From contig NZ_JBHUIB010000012.1 of NCBI RefSeq assembly GCF_042682785.1, positions 620,001-684,000 of the forward strand: 64,000 nucleotides of DNA. The letters run 5' to 3'. The first letter of the stretch is position 1. The number at the start of each line of letters is the position of its first letter. The notes under the pieces are model-generated. The model was not told the origin of the DNA, did not search any database, and saw only the letters and a program-made list of their open reading frames with translations. Source of the DNA: Thalassotalea_F euphylliae. Lineage in GTDB: Bacteria > Pseudomonadota > Gammaproteobacteria > Enterobacterales > Alteromonadaceae. This document shows positions 44,720 through 53,931 of this stretch, in pieces. Both the position numbers and the translations under genes were made by a program.

Positions 44720-45298
44720 ATGAGCGAACAGAATATCGACCAGGAATTGGTTGAGAAAGTACAACGGGGAGATAAGGGCGCCTACAACTTACTGGTAAAA
44801 AAATACCAAGTTAAAGTATCAAGTTTGGTGTCTCGCTATGTGAAAAACCAAGCTGATGTCCCTGATATCGTGCAAGAAGCGTTTATTAAAGCGTATCGCG
44901 CATTGCCTAATTTTAGAGGCGAAAGTGCTTTTTACACGTGGCTATACCGAATAGCAGTCAACTGTGCAAAGAACCATATGGTAGCGGGCAGCCGCAAGCC
45001 GCCTGGATCAGATGTTGACGTTGATGAAGCAGAATTTTATGAAGGTGGTGACGCACTGCGAGAAAATGCTTCTCCAGAGCGAGTATTACTCTCAGATGAA
45101 ATAAAACGTGTGGTATTTGAAACCATGGAACAATTGCCCGAAGATTTACGCCTAGCGATTAATTTTAGGGAAATTGAAGGGTTAAGTTACGAAGAAATTG
45201 CCACCATTATGGATTGCCCAGTGGGTACCGTTCGTTCGCGCATATTCCGTGCGAGGGATGCGATAGATAAAAAAATAAGCCCGTTACTACAGCGCTAA
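44720..45298 (+). CDS. rpoE: RNA polymerase sigma factor RpoE (sigma-E)
   Basis: Extracytoplasmic-stress sigma factor. Seen: region 2 VSRYVKNQADVPDIVQEAFIKAYRALPNFRGESAFYTWLYRIAVN and region 4 YEEIATIMDCPVGTVRSRIFRARDAI, nearly as in E. coli. Start set at ATG 44720 (MSEQ, 192 aa); a GTG at 44711 is only three bases from the AGGAG and less likely. First gene of rpoE-rseA-rseB-rseC. Confidence 0.97.
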   Translation: MSEQNIDQELVEKVQRGDKGAYNLLVKKYQVKVSSLVSRYVKNQADVPDIVQEAFIKAYRALPNFRGESAFYTWLYRIAVNCAKNHMVAGSRKPPGSDVDVDEAEFYEGGDALRENASPERVLLSDEIKRVVFETMEQLPEDLRLAINFREIEGLSYEEIATIMDCPVGTVRSRIFRARDAIDKKISPLLQR

Positions 45299-45310
45299 AA
45301 GGTTATATTT

Positions 45311-45901
45311 ATGAGTGAAAATAAGTTTGAAACCGTCTCAGTTGTGATGGATAACAGTCATAAAGGCGATGAAAAACTTGCGAGTATTTTGGAAGATGAG
45401 CATCTAGCAGAGCGCTGGGAAAACTACCACCTAATTGGTGATGTGCTGCGTGACGATGTGCCAAAACAACTCGATATCGATTTATCAGAGCGCATTGCAG
45501 CCGCCATTCAAGATGAGCCGACTGTACTTGCACCACGCCGACGTAAGTTTATCGATAGTGCAAAAGCGAAAGTGGTTCAACTTGCAAGACCTTTTGGGCA
45601 AGTGGCGATAGCAGCATCAGCTGCGGGCCTGATGATTATTGGCGTTCAAACGTCAAATGTAGCGGACACTGAAGCGACGATCCCAAGCCAACAAGTTGTA
45701 CAAACACGTCCATTTGTAGGGACAGCAGATCCAGTTAGCTTGAATTACCAAACGCCAGATCGTGCTGCGCAAAAACAAGCGTATATTGAACAGCAACGTC
45801 GTTTTCAAGCATTGTTGGCTGACCACCAGCAACAAGTTAAACTAAGTGCTGTTACCAAGGCTGAAGAAAATACCGGAAAGGTTGAAGATACCCCTAAATG
45901 A
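45311..45901 (+). CDS. rseA: Anti-sigma-E factor RseA
   Basis: Inner-membrane anti-sigma factor. Seen: cytoplasmic sigma-binding part (about 1-95, with LAERWENYHLIGDVLRDD), one membrane helix (about 98-115, VAIAASAAGLMIIGV) and a periplasmic tail for DegS and RseB. 196 aa. Stop overlaps the rseB start by four bases. Confidence 0.94.
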   Translation: MSENKFETVSVVMDNSHKGDEKLASILEDEHLAERWENYHLIGDVLRDDVPKQLDIDLSERIAAAIQDEPTVLAPRRRKFIDSAKAKVVQLARPFGQVAIAASAAGLMIIGVQTSNVADTEATIPSQQVVQTRPFVGTADPVSLNYQTPDRAAQKQAYIEQQRRFQALLADHQQQVKLSAVTKAEENTGKVEDTPK

Positions 45902-46857
45902 AATCAATGAGTAGTTGGTTGTTGCTGTTGAGCGTCAGCTTTTCAGCATCAGCCGTTGAAAGCGACCAAGCTCAATCGTGGCTTAAACGATTATCAGATT
46001 CTCTAAATTCCCTCAACTTCAATACATCCTTTGTTGTTGTCAAAAACAACCAAGCTGAGCCATATCACTGGTTTCATGGTATTACTGAAGACAATACTGA
46101 AGTTGAAATTCTGTCGTTATTAAACGGCCCACGCAAAGATGTACTCCGAAAAGGTAACACCGTCTCATATATAGAACCTGAGATGCCTCCGTACTCGGTT
46201 AATGCAAGCCATATTAGTAGCCCCATACCAGCTATATTCAGCCAAGATGTATCAAAGCTTGTTGAAAACTATGAATTTATTTCAGTGGGTAGAAGTCGTG
46301 TTTTAGGTAAGCCAGCACAGCTTGTGCGAATTGTGTCGCGAGATACACATCGATTTGGTCATTGGGTGTGGTTGGACATGGAAACCGGATTACCCCTTAA
46401 ACTGGCGTTGCTCACGCGACAAGGGCAATTATTAGAGCAAATACAGTTTACCCATTTAGAAATCACAGAAGCGCCTGCCGAAAGCTTACTTCAACTGGCT
46501 GACGCTGAGTTACCTCAGGTGTTGGATTTACCTGACAATGAAGCGCAAGAGTTCGCCTGGAAAGTGAACTGGCTACCGTCAGGCTTTAAGCAAGTAAAGT
46601 CTAATCGACACCGTATTGCTCATACCAAACAGCCGGTCGAATTTATGCTATTCAATGACGGATTGGTCGATGTGTCGGTTTATGTGAACGCAAGTGCCGA
46701 AAAGCAACGTCCTGTTGAATACGTAATGAACGGAGCGACAGTAGTGTTAAACCAAGTTACCAATGGTTTTGAAGTCAGTGTAGTGGGGAAAATTCCATCG
46801 ACAACAGCCAAAGCTATTGCTGATTCTGTTGCATTTAAGGCTGCAGGAGCGCCATAG
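45898..46857 (+). CDS. rseB: Sigma-E regulator RseB
   Basis: Periplasmic protein that shields RseA from DegS and senses lipoprotein/LPS signals. Seen: signal peptide (about 1-19, ending SASA); MucB/RseB N-domain (LNFNTSFVVVKNNQAEPYHWFHG) and C-domain with NWLPSGFKQ. 319 aa. Overlaps rseA by ATGA and rseC by one base. Confidence 0.94.
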   Translation: MKSMSSWLLLLSVSFSASAVESDQAQSWLKRLSDSLNSLNFNTSFVVVKNNQAEPYHWFHGITEDNTEVEILSLLNGPRKDVLRKGNTVSYIEPEMPPYSVNASHISSPIPAIFSQDVSKLVENYEFISVGRSRVLGKPAQLVRIVSRDTHRFGHWVWLDMETGLPLKLALLTRQGQLLEQIQFTHLEITEAPAESLLQLADAELPQVLDLPDNEAQEFAWKVNWLPSGFKQVKSNRHRIAHTKQPVEFMLFNDGLVDVSVYVNASAEKQRPVEYVMNGATVVLNQVTNGFEVSVVGKIPSTTAKAIADSVAFKAAGAP

Positions 46858-47321
46858 TGGACGAAAAAGCTCGAGTAGTCGCTGTCCATAACAGGGCGGT
46901 GACTGTTCAAAGTGAAGTTAAGTCGACATGTAGTCAATGCCAGCAAGTGGATAATTGCGGCAGTGGGCAAGTAGCTAAAGCACTACCACATAAAACGCTT
47001 TCATTAACGATTGATACTAATGATACTTTCAATGTTGGTGATGAAGTCATTATTTCAATTCCAGAGAATGCAGTGATGAGTATTGCTTGGCAAGTCTATT
47101 TCTGGCCTTTGTTTGGTTTGATGGTGTTCGCTGGAATTACTCAATTCGTTACCCAGTCTATTATCCCAGCAGGAGAACTTGCTGTAATGGTTATGGCAGG
47201 TGTGGGTGGTTATCTAGGTTTTCGATTCGGTCGCTATCTTATCAACCGAGACGAGACATTGAATCGCGCATTGCAACCTGTCATTAAACAGAAACTTATC
47301 TCCGTTGTACCTGCAAATTGA
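46857..47321 (+). CDS. rseC: Sigma-E regulator RseC
   Basis: 154-residue inner-membrane protein with two helices (about 77-95, 104-122). The N-terminal cytosolic part holds CSQCQQVDNCGSG, the Cys motif of the RseC/MucC family. GTG start (46857) shares its G with the rseB stop. A positive modulator of sigma-E in E. coli (known). Confidence 0.92.
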   Translation: MDEKARVVAVHNRAVTVQSEVKSTCSQCQQVDNCGSGQVAKALPHKTLSLTIDTNDTFNVGDEVIISIPENAVMSIAWQVYFWPLFGLMVFAGITQFVTQSIIPAGELAVMVMAGVGGYLGFRFGRYLINRDETLNRALQPVIKQKLISVVPAN

Positions 47322-47435
47322 CGTTTTATTGCTCGTCGAAGGTCAATATCGCAAGTAAAGATAGCCCCCGCGCTGTAAATTAGCTAAAATCTCGCCATCC
47401 CAGAATTTGAACCTTGATTTATTGCATTCCCGTTT

Positions 47436-49226
47436 ATGAAACATATCCGAAATTTTTCCATTATTGCCCACATTGACCACGGTAAATCGACACTTTCCGA
47501 TCGATTAATCCAACACTGTGGTGGTTTGTCTGATCGTGAGATGGAAGCTCAAGTTTTGGACTCTATGGACCTTGAGCGTGAACGCGGTATTACCATCAAA
47601 GCGCAAAGTGTTACCTTAGACTACAAAGCCAAAGATGGTGAAACCTACCAGTTGAACTTCATCGACACGCCGGGTCACGTGGATTTCTCTTATGAGGTAT
47701 CGCGCTCTCTTGCATCATGTGAAGGCGCTTTATTAGTCGTCGATGCAGGCCAAGGTGTTGAAGCCCAAACGGTAGCGAACTGTTATACCGCTATTGAAAT
47801 GGATTTAGAAGTTCTGCCTATCTTGAATAAGATTGATCTACCGCAGGCTGATCCAGAACGCGTATGTGAAGAAATTGAAGACATCATTGGCATCGATGCC
47901 ACAGGTGCGGTGCCATGTTCGGCCAAAACGGGTATTGGCATTGAAGATGTGTTAGAGACGATCGTGCACAATATTCCCGCGCCAGAGGGTGATCCAGATG
48001 CAAACCTTCAAGCCTTAATTATCGACTCTTGGTTCGATAATTACCAAGGTGTTGTTTCACTTGTCCGTGTCATGAATGGTGAAGTGAAAAAAGGCGATAA
48101 AATGTTGGTAATGTCGACAGGGCAAACACACATTATCGATAAAGTGGGTATTTTTACTCCTAAACAAACAGAAACGGATATCTTGCGCACAGGTGAAGTG
48201 GGCTTCATCATCGCTGGTATTAAAGAAATTCACGGTGCACCGGTGGGTGATACGATCACTATCCACAAGAAAGAAGCGGATGCACCGCTAGCTGGTTTTA
48301 AAAAGGCACAACCACAAGTATACGCGGGTATTTTCCCAATCAGCTCAGATGATTATGAAAATTTCCGTGATGCGCTGAATAAGTTGAGCCTTAATGATGC
48401 GTCTTTGTTTTTTGAACCAGAAAACTCTTCTGCACTAGGTTTTGGTTTCCGTGTTGGCTTCTTAGGGATGTTGCACATGGAAATTATTCAAGAGCGTTTG
48501 GCGCGTGAATATGACCTTGATTTGATCACTACAGCGCCTACCGTAAATTACGAAGTTGAAACGACGAAAGGACAAGTGCTTTCGGTAGATAACCCTGCCG
48601 ATTTGCCACCGGTAAACGAGATTGCGGAAATTCGTGAGCCAATCGTACAAGCAAACATTCTTGTTCCACAAGAACACCTAGGTAATGTTATTACACTCTG
48701 TATTGAAAAGCGTGGTGTTCAAAAAGATATTCTTTACCATGGCAACCAAGTTGCGGTGACATACGAGCTGCCAATGGCAGAGGTTGTGATGGATTTCTTC
48801 GATAAATTGAAGTCGACAAGTCGCGGCTATGCCTCTTTGGATTACCATTTTATACGTTTTGAAGCGTCTGACATGGTAAGAGCCGATGTTATGATCAACG
48901 GTGATCGAGTTGATGCATTAGCGATGATTACTCACCGCTCGAACTCTGTAGCGCGTGGTCGCATGCTTGTAGAGAAACTTCGAGAACTTATACACCGTCA
49001 AATGTTTGATATTGCTATTCAAGCGGCAATCGGCAACAACATTATTGCCAGAACAACCGTTAAGCAATTACGTAAAAACGTAACTGCTAAATGTTACGGT
49101 GGTGATGTTAGCCGTAAGAAGAAGCTATTGCAGAAACAGAAAGAAGGTAAAAAACGTATGAAGCAAGTTGGCAATGTGGAAGTGCCACAAGAAGCGTTTT
49201 TAGCTGTATTGAAATTAGAGAACTAG
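47436..49226 (+). CDS. lepA: Elongation factor 4 (LepA)
   Basis: Ribosomal translational GTPase. Seen: G1 AHIDHGKST at residues 10-18, G2 RGITIKAQ, G3 DTPGHVDF, G4 NKID, and the EF4-specific C-terminal domain (RKNVTAKCYGGDVSRKKKLLQKQKEGKKRMKQ read as separate blocks). 596 aa. Start ATG 47436, no strong ribosome binding site. The lepA-lepB-rnc-era order is the usual one. Confidence 0.98.
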   Translation: MKHIRNFSIIAHIDHGKSTLSDRLIQHCGGLSDREMEAQVLDSMDLERERGITIKAQSVTLDYKAKDGETYQLNFIDTPGHVDFSYEVSRSLASCEGALLVVDAGQGVEAQTVANCYTAIEMDLEVLPILNKIDLPQADPERVCEEIEDIIGIDATGAVPCSAKTGIGIEDVLETIVHNIPAPEGDPDANLQALIIDSWFDNYQGVVSLVRVMNGEVKKGDKMLVMSTGQTHIIDKVGIFTPKQTETDILRTGEVGFIIAGIKEIHGAPVGDTITIHKKEADAPLAGFKKAQPQVYAGIFPISSDDYENFRDALNKLSLNDASLFFEPENSSALGFGFRVGFLGMLHMEIIQERLAREYDLDLITTAPTVNYEVETTKGQVLSVDNPADLPPVNEIAEIREPIVQANILVPQEHLGNVITLCIEKRGVQKDILYHGNQVAVTYELPMAEVVMDFFDKLKSTSRGYASLDYHFIRFEASDMVRADVMINGDRVDALAMITHRSNSVARGRMLVEKLRELIHRQMFDIAIQAAIGNNIIARTTVKQLRKNVTAKCYGGDVSRKKKLLQKQKEGKKRMKQVGNVEVPQEAFLAVLKLEN

Positions 49227-49233
49227 GGTTTCC

Positions 49234-50166
49234 ATGGCTGTTTATTTTTCAATTTTTTTGGTGATTGTTACCTTCGTAACAGGGATTGTATGGGTAGCTG
49301 ATAAATTTTATCTGGCGCCTCAACGAAAATTAAAGCTTGAAGCGGCAATTGCCGACAGTGCTGAAGACTTGTCAGATAAAGAAAAGTCAAAAATTGAAGA
49401 GCCGTCTGCATTGGTGGATACAGCGGTACAAATTTTCCCTGTTATCGCTTTTGTGTTGGTACTGCGTTCATTTTTGTACGAACCATTTCAAATACCGTCA
49501 GGCTCTATGATGCCAACTCTGTTGGACGGTGATTTTATTCTTGTGAACAAGTTTAATTATGGTTTGAAAGATCCTGTTGCCCGCAATAAATTTTGGGAAA
49601 ACGGTCTGCCTGAGCGTGGTGACATCGTTGTATTCAAATACCCAGTAGATCCAAACATTGACTACATTAAACGTGTTATTGGCTTACCAGGTGATCGTGT
49701 CATTTACCGTAATAAATCCTTATACATTAAACCCGTATGTACACCAGAACATGAGACGTGCCCTGAATTCGAACAAGTCGTTCAAGATTTTGTAGGAACG
49801 GGTGAATACAATGATGGTCGCTTTGATTTGAGTCGCTACACGTCGCGCATGCCAAATCAAACTCATGATATTTTGATTAATAACAATACTTTACCTCGTA
49901 CTCAACATTACTTCCCACAACCGGGTACCGCTCGTGATGAATTTGTTGTTCCAGAAGGACAATATTTTGTGATGGGTGATAACCGCGATAATAGCTTGGA
50001 TGGTCGATTTTGGGGCTTTGTGCCCGAAGAAAACCTTGTAGGGCAAGCGGTTGCTATTTGGATGAGTTTTGCCTTTGAACGTGGTGAAGACTCGTGGGTA
50101 CCTGATTGGATGCCAGGTTGGATCCCGTCAAGCGTCCGTTTTTCACGTATAGGTGGTATTGAGTAG
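49234..50166 (+). CDS. lepB: Signal peptidase I
   Basis: Membrane serine protease that cleaves Sec and Tat signal peptides. Seen: two N-terminal membrane helices (about 3-22, 64-82), catalytic Ser91 in PSGSMMPTL and general-base Lys146 in DYIKRVIGLPGD, and the GDNRDNSLDGRFWGFVP box. 310 aa. Its stop shares a base with the rnc start. Confidence 0.97.
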   Translation: MAVYFSIFLVIVTFVTGIVWVADKFYLAPQRKLKLEAAIADSAEDLSDKEKSKIEEPSALVDTAVQIFPVIAFVLVLRSFLYEPFQIPSGSMMPTLLDGDFILVNKFNYGLKDPVARNKFWENGLPERGDIVVFKYPVDPNIDYIKRVIGLPGDRVIYRNKSLYIKPVCTPEHETCPEFEQVVQDFVGTGEYNDGRFDLSRYTSRMPNQTHDILINNNTLPRTQHYFPQPGTARDEFVVPEGQYFVMGDNRDNSLDGRFWGFVPEENLVGQAVAIWMSFAFERGEDSWVPDWMPGWIPSSVRFSRIGGIE

Positions 50167-50861
50167 TGATACGCAATACTCCCGAAGCGCTACAACGTTT
50201 ATCGAAGCGCTTAGGCTATACCTTTAAAGATGAATCATTATTGCTGCAAGCATTAACGCACAGAAGCGCTAAAGGTATCCATAACGAACGTTTAGAATTT
50301 TTAGGCGACTCTATCTTGGGGTTTGTAATAGCTGAGCGCTTGTTCACACAATTCCCAAAAGAAAGTGAAGGTGATCTAACCAGAATGCGTTCAAGCTTAG
50401 TGCGTGGCGTAACACTCGCGCAGATGGCTCGTGATTTTAAGTTAGGCGAACACCTTATTTTGGGGCCAGGTGAAAAGAAAAGCGGCGGTCACCGCAGAGA
50501 CTCAATTCTAGAAGATGCGGTTGAGGCAATTATTGGTGCGGTATACTTAGATGCAGATATAAATGTCACTAAGCAACTGGTGTTGACATGGTTTGAACCA
50601 CGATTGGCACAAATCAAGCCAGGTATTGCGCAAAAAGACCCTAAAACGCGTTTGCAAGAGCATTTACAGGCGAGAAAAATACCGCTGCCTCAATATGAAG
50701 TGGTAGATATTAAAGGCCAGTCTCATAATCAGGAATTTACCGTCAAGTGTACAACAGAGATTACTGATAAAGAAATTATTACCAAAGGCACAAGTAGACG
50801 AAAAGCAGAGCAAGCAGCGGCTGAAAAAGTATTGGAGATTATTAACAATGGCAGCAAATAA
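50166..50861 (+). CDS. rnc: Ribonuclease III
   Basis: Double-strand RNA nuclease for rRNA and mRNA processing. Seen: catalytic signature ERLEFLGDSILGF at about residues 41-53, EDAVEAIIGAVYLD, and a C-terminal dsRNA-binding domain (DPKTRLQEHLQ to RKAEQAAAEK). GTG start (50166), 231 aa. Overlaps era by 14 bases. Confidence 0.97.
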   Translation: MIRNTPEALQRLSKRLGYTFKDESLLLQALTHRSAKGIHNERLEFLGDSILGFVIAERLFTQFPKESEGDLTRMRSSLVRGVTLAQMARDFKLGEHLILGPGEKKSGGHRRDSILEDAVEAIIGAVYLDADINVTKQLVLTWFEPRLAQIKPGIAQKDPKTRLQEHLQARKIPLPQYEVVDIKGQSHNQEFTVKCTTEITDKEIITKGTSRRKAEQAAAEKVLEIINNGSK

Positions 50862-51759
50862 TACACATTGTGGACTCGTCGCTATTGTTGGACGTCCAAA
50901 CGTTGGCAAATCGACGCTACTGAATGCCTTACTTGGCCAAAAAGTTAGTATTACATCACGTAAACCTCAAACCACAAGACATCGTATCCTTGGCATTCTT
51001 ACAGAAGAAAATCATCAAGCCATTCTTGTCGACACGCCAGGTCTTCACTCTGAAGAAAAACGTGCGATTAACCGTTTGATGAATAGGGCCGCCAGTAGCT
51101 CTATTTCTGAAGTGGAACTGATCGTTTTTCTGGTCGAGGGAACGCATTGGACAAAAGACGACGAACTTGTTTTGACTAAGGTAAAGCAAGCGGGCGTGCC
51201 TTGTATTCTTGCTATCAACAAAATTGATAATGTGCAGGACAAAGAAGCGTTATTACCACATCTACAAAAGCTAGGTGAGATGCATGATTTCAAAGAAATT
51301 ATGCCAATTTCAGCGTCAAAAGGTGACAACGTTGAAAAGATAAAACAGCTCTGTTTTGACGCGCTGCCTGAGAGTGAATTTTGGTTTCCTGAAGACTACA
51401 TTACAGACCGCTCAAGCCGCTTTATGGCGTCAGAAATCATCCGTGAAAAGTTAATGCGCTTTACAGGTGATGAATTGCCTTATTCCACTACCGTAGAAAT
51501 AGAACAGTTCAAACAAGATCACAAAGGCGTGTTGCACATTAATGCGCTGGTATTGGTTGAAAGAAATAGTCAAAAACGCATGATTATCGGCAACAAAGGC
51601 GAGAAGATGAAAGTCATCGGGCAAGAAGCTCGCCGAGACATGCAAGCGTTGTTTGGACAACAGGTATTTTTGGAAACATGGGTTAAAGTAAAAACTGGCT
51701 GGGCAGATGATGAACGTGCATTGCGAAGCTTAGGCTATGGTGACGACTACTCTGGTTAA
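50848..51759 (+). CDS. era: GTPase Era
   Basis: 16S rRNA-binding assembly GTPase. Seen: G1 GRPNVGKSTLLN, G3 DTPGLHSEEKR, G4 NKID, and KH domain with IIGNKGEKMKVIGQEARRDMQ. 303 aa. Starts inside rnc; followed by recO after 13 bases. Confidence 0.97.
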   Translation: MAANNTHCGLVAIVGRPNVGKSTLLNALLGQKVSITSRKPQTTRHRILGILTEENHQAILVDTPGLHSEEKRAINRLMNRAASSSISEVELIVFLVEGTHWTKDDELVLTKVKQAGVPCILAINKIDNVQDKEALLPHLQKLGEMHDFKEIMPISASKGDNVEKIKQLCFDALPESEFWFPEDYITDRSSRFMASEIIREKLMRFTGDELPYSTTVEIEQFKQDHKGVLHINALVLVERNSQKRMIIGNKGEKMKVIGQEARRDMQALFGQQVFLETWVKVKTGWADDERALRSLGYGDDYSG

Positions 51760-51772
51760 AAGAGACATCTAG

Positions 51773-52453
51773 TTGGCGACAGAGCAGCAAAACGCGTTTG
51801 TTCTACATACGCGTCCCTACCAAGAGAACAAGCTACTTGTTGAGTTGCTCACCGAGTTTGATGGAAAAATTGCCGCAGTCACCTACGCAACGCAAAGCAA
51901 AATAAATAATAAAAAAGCGTTGTTGCAGCCTTTTACACCACTGATTATTGAATTCAGCGGGCGAAGTAACCTTAAAAAATTGCATCAAGTTGAAGCTGCT
52001 GGCAAATCCTCTATGTTAAGTGGCACTCCTCTTTACTGCGGCTTCTATATGAATGAACTTTTGGTCCGTTTATTACCCGAACATATTCCCTGTGATAGCT
52101 TGTACCAACACTATGTAAAAGCACTTATTAGCATTACGGATAATCGCCCTTTAGAGGCTATTCTTCGCAGGTTTGAACTTACCTTGCTTGATGAATTGGG
52201 GCTAGCTCTGGACTTTACTCCAGCATTTACATCACAAAGTTCGCATTTAAGTTTCAGTAGCGAACACGGGTTTATTGAACCTATAGAGGGGTTACAACAG
52301 TATTTTCGACCGCATTTACAGGCTATTGCAGAACAAGAGCTAATTTCAGCGGATGTACTTGCTACTTGTAAGCTTCTGATGCGTAATATATTGAATCAAT
52401 TGCTCGGTCACAGACCGTTAAATAGCAGAAAGCTTTTTGAGAAAAGAGAATAA
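51773..52453 (+). CDS. recO: DNA repair protein RecO
   Basis: Loads RecA with RecR in the RecF pathway. Seen: N-terminal OB fold (HTRPYQENKLLVELLTEFDGKI) and a helical C-part; no zinc-finger cysteines, as in the enterobacterial type. 226 aa. The start is TTG at 51773, supported by the alignment with the RecO start, so expression is probably low. Confidence 0.92.
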   Translation: MATEQQNAFVLHTRPYQENKLLVELLTEFDGKIAAVTYATQSKINNKKALLQPFTPLIIEFSGRSNLKKLHQVEAAGKSSMLSGTPLYCGFYMNELLVRLLPEHIPCDSLYQHYVKALISITDNRPLEAILRRFELTLLDELGLALDFTPAFTSQSSHLSFSSEHGFIEPIEGLQQYFRPHLQAIAEQELISADVLATCKLLMRNILNQLLGHRPLNSRKLFEKRE

Positions 52454-52455
52454 AT

Positions 52456-53187
52456 ATGAAAGATATTTTATTGGGTGTTAATGTCGATCACATTGCTACC
52501 TTGAGACAAGCTCGGGGAACTACTTATCCAGACCCTGTTCATGCTGCTAGTGTATGTGAACATGCGGGTGCAGACGGCATTACTATTCATCTCCGTGAAG
52601 ACCGACGTCATATTCAAGATCGTGATGTACACGTGATGAAAGAGACTTTGCAAACGCGTATGAATTTGGAAATGGCAGTTACCGAAGAAATGATTGCGAT
52701 TGCCAAAGATGTCAAGCCTGTGTTTGTTTGTTTAGTACCTGAAAAACGCGAAGAGTTAACAACAGAAGGCGGATTGGATGTAGCTGGTCAGCTTGATAAA
52801 GTGACTGCTGCAGTAAAAGAACTCGCTGACGCGGGCATTTTAGTGAGTCTTTTTATTGATGCCGATACAAAACAAATTGATGCAGCGAAAGCGACTGGAG
52901 CACCGTTTATCGAAATTCATACTGGTCATTATGCGGATGAAACTAATGAAGAAGCGCAACTAGCAGAGCTCAATCGATTGGCTAAAGGCATCGAATATGC
53001 CGATAGTATTGGTTTGAAAGTGAATGCTGGTCATGGACTGAATTACCACAATGTGAAGCCTATCGCTGCCATTCCTCAGTTAATCGAGTTAAATATTGGC
53101 CACGCTATTATCGCAAGAGCTGCTATTGATGGATTGGAAAAGGCAACTCGTGATATGAAACGTTTGATGCTTGAGGCAAGAGCGTAA
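52456..53187 (+). CDS. pdxJ: Pyridoxine 5'-phosphate synthase
   Basis: Condenses deoxyxylulose-5-phosphate with amino-acetone phosphate to pyridoxine-5'-phosphate. Seen: LGVNVDHIATLRQARGT, DGITIHLREDRRHIQDRDV, EMAVTEEM, KVNAGHGLNYHNV and NIGHAIIARA. 243 aa. Its stop overlaps acpS by one base. Confidence 0.97.
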   Translation: MKDILLGVNVDHIATLRQARGTTYPDPVHAASVCEHAGADGITIHLREDRRHIQDRDVHVMKETLQTRMNLEMAVTEEMIAIAKDVKPVFVCLVPEKREELTTEGGLDVAGQLDKVTAAVKELADAGILVSLFIDADTKQIDAAKATGAPFIEIHTGHYADETNEEAQLAELNRLAKGIEYADSIGLKVNAGHGLNYHNVKPIAAIPQLIELNIGHAIIARAAIDGLEKATRDMKRLMLEARA

Positions 53188-53567
53188 TGTCAGTCGTTGG
53201 CGTTGGTACCGATATTGTAGAAGTTGGCCGGATTGCTTCAATGGCAGAAGCGGCTAAACAACGACTAGCAAAACGCGTGCTAACGCCAGAGGAGTTGGCT
53301 GTGTTTGCTGAACATCCTCAAGCCGATAGTTATTTAGCAAAGCGCTGGGCTGCTAAAGAGGCAGCCTCTAAAGCGTTAGGTACAGGGATAGCTGACAGTG
53401 TTTCCTTTCAACATTTTCATATAACGAATACCGACATGGGCGCGCCAATTATTGACCTATCGGACCGGGCGCTCGAGTTGGCGCACCGACTAGGTGCCAA
53501 CTCATGGCATATTTCAATTTCTGATGAAAAGCACTATGCGCTTGCCTTTGTGGTCCTATCCAAATAA
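53187..53567 (+). CDS. acpS: Holo-[acyl-carrier-protein] synthase
   Basis: Attaches phosphopantetheine to ACP. Seen: GVGTDIVEVGRI at residues 5-16, RWAAKEAASKALGTGI and ISISDEKHYALAFVVL. 126 aa. Last of the overlapping lepA-acpS block. Confidence 0.96.
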   Translation: MSVVGVGTDIVEVGRIASMAEAAKQRLAKRVLTPEELAVFAEHPQADSYLAKRWAAKEAASKALGTGIADSVSFQHFHITNTDMGAPIIDLSDRALELAHRLGANSWHISISDEKHYALAFVVLSK

Positions 53568-53637
53568 AGTACGATTTGATAAAGCTTGGACTATACTTAA
53601 GAATGAGCCGCATTATTTGTAGTGAAGGGAAGTAGTT

Positions 53638-53886
53638 ATGCAACCGGAGAATAAGCCACTAATCGAACGAAGAGGGGAGCCGCCAGAACATTCTATTTGG
53701 TGGGATCGATTAACGCTAGCACAGAAATTTTCAGCGAGTAGTTTAGGAAAGTTTGGCTATGAGTTGCAGTTTATACGTAACGAGAACAGTAAAAGTTACG
53801 CGGTCTTGGTATGCAATGGTGGTATTGCGGTTATCGCTGAAGATGGTGAAATAAACACTTCACCAAGTATTCAGCTGCGAAGATAG
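53638..53886 (+). CDS. Small uncharacterised protein between acpS and barA
   Basis: 82 residues, not recognised. IWWDRLTLAQKFSASSLGKFGYELQFIRNENSK and a beta-rich end (YAVLVCNGGIAVI, one Cys). It has a good GAAGGGAAG ribosome binding site and plausible composition. The position (after acpS, convergent with barA) may be conserved in Alteromonadales, which I cannot check. Confidence 0.65.
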   Translation: MQPENKPLIERRGEPPEHSIWWDRLTLAQKFSASSLGKFGYELQFIRNENSKSYAVLVCNGGIAVIAEDGEINTSPSIQLRR

Positions 53887-53910
53887 CGTTACACAACGAA
53901 CTTTTATAGT

Positions 53911-53931
53911 TAGTGAACATTGTATTCACTA
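53911..53931. terminator. Possible shared terminator hairpin
   Basis: TAGTGAA (53911-53917) with TTCACTA (53925-53931), seven-base loop, between two convergent genes. The barA stop (53929-53931) is in the stem. Only a weak T-run. Confidence 0.35.
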
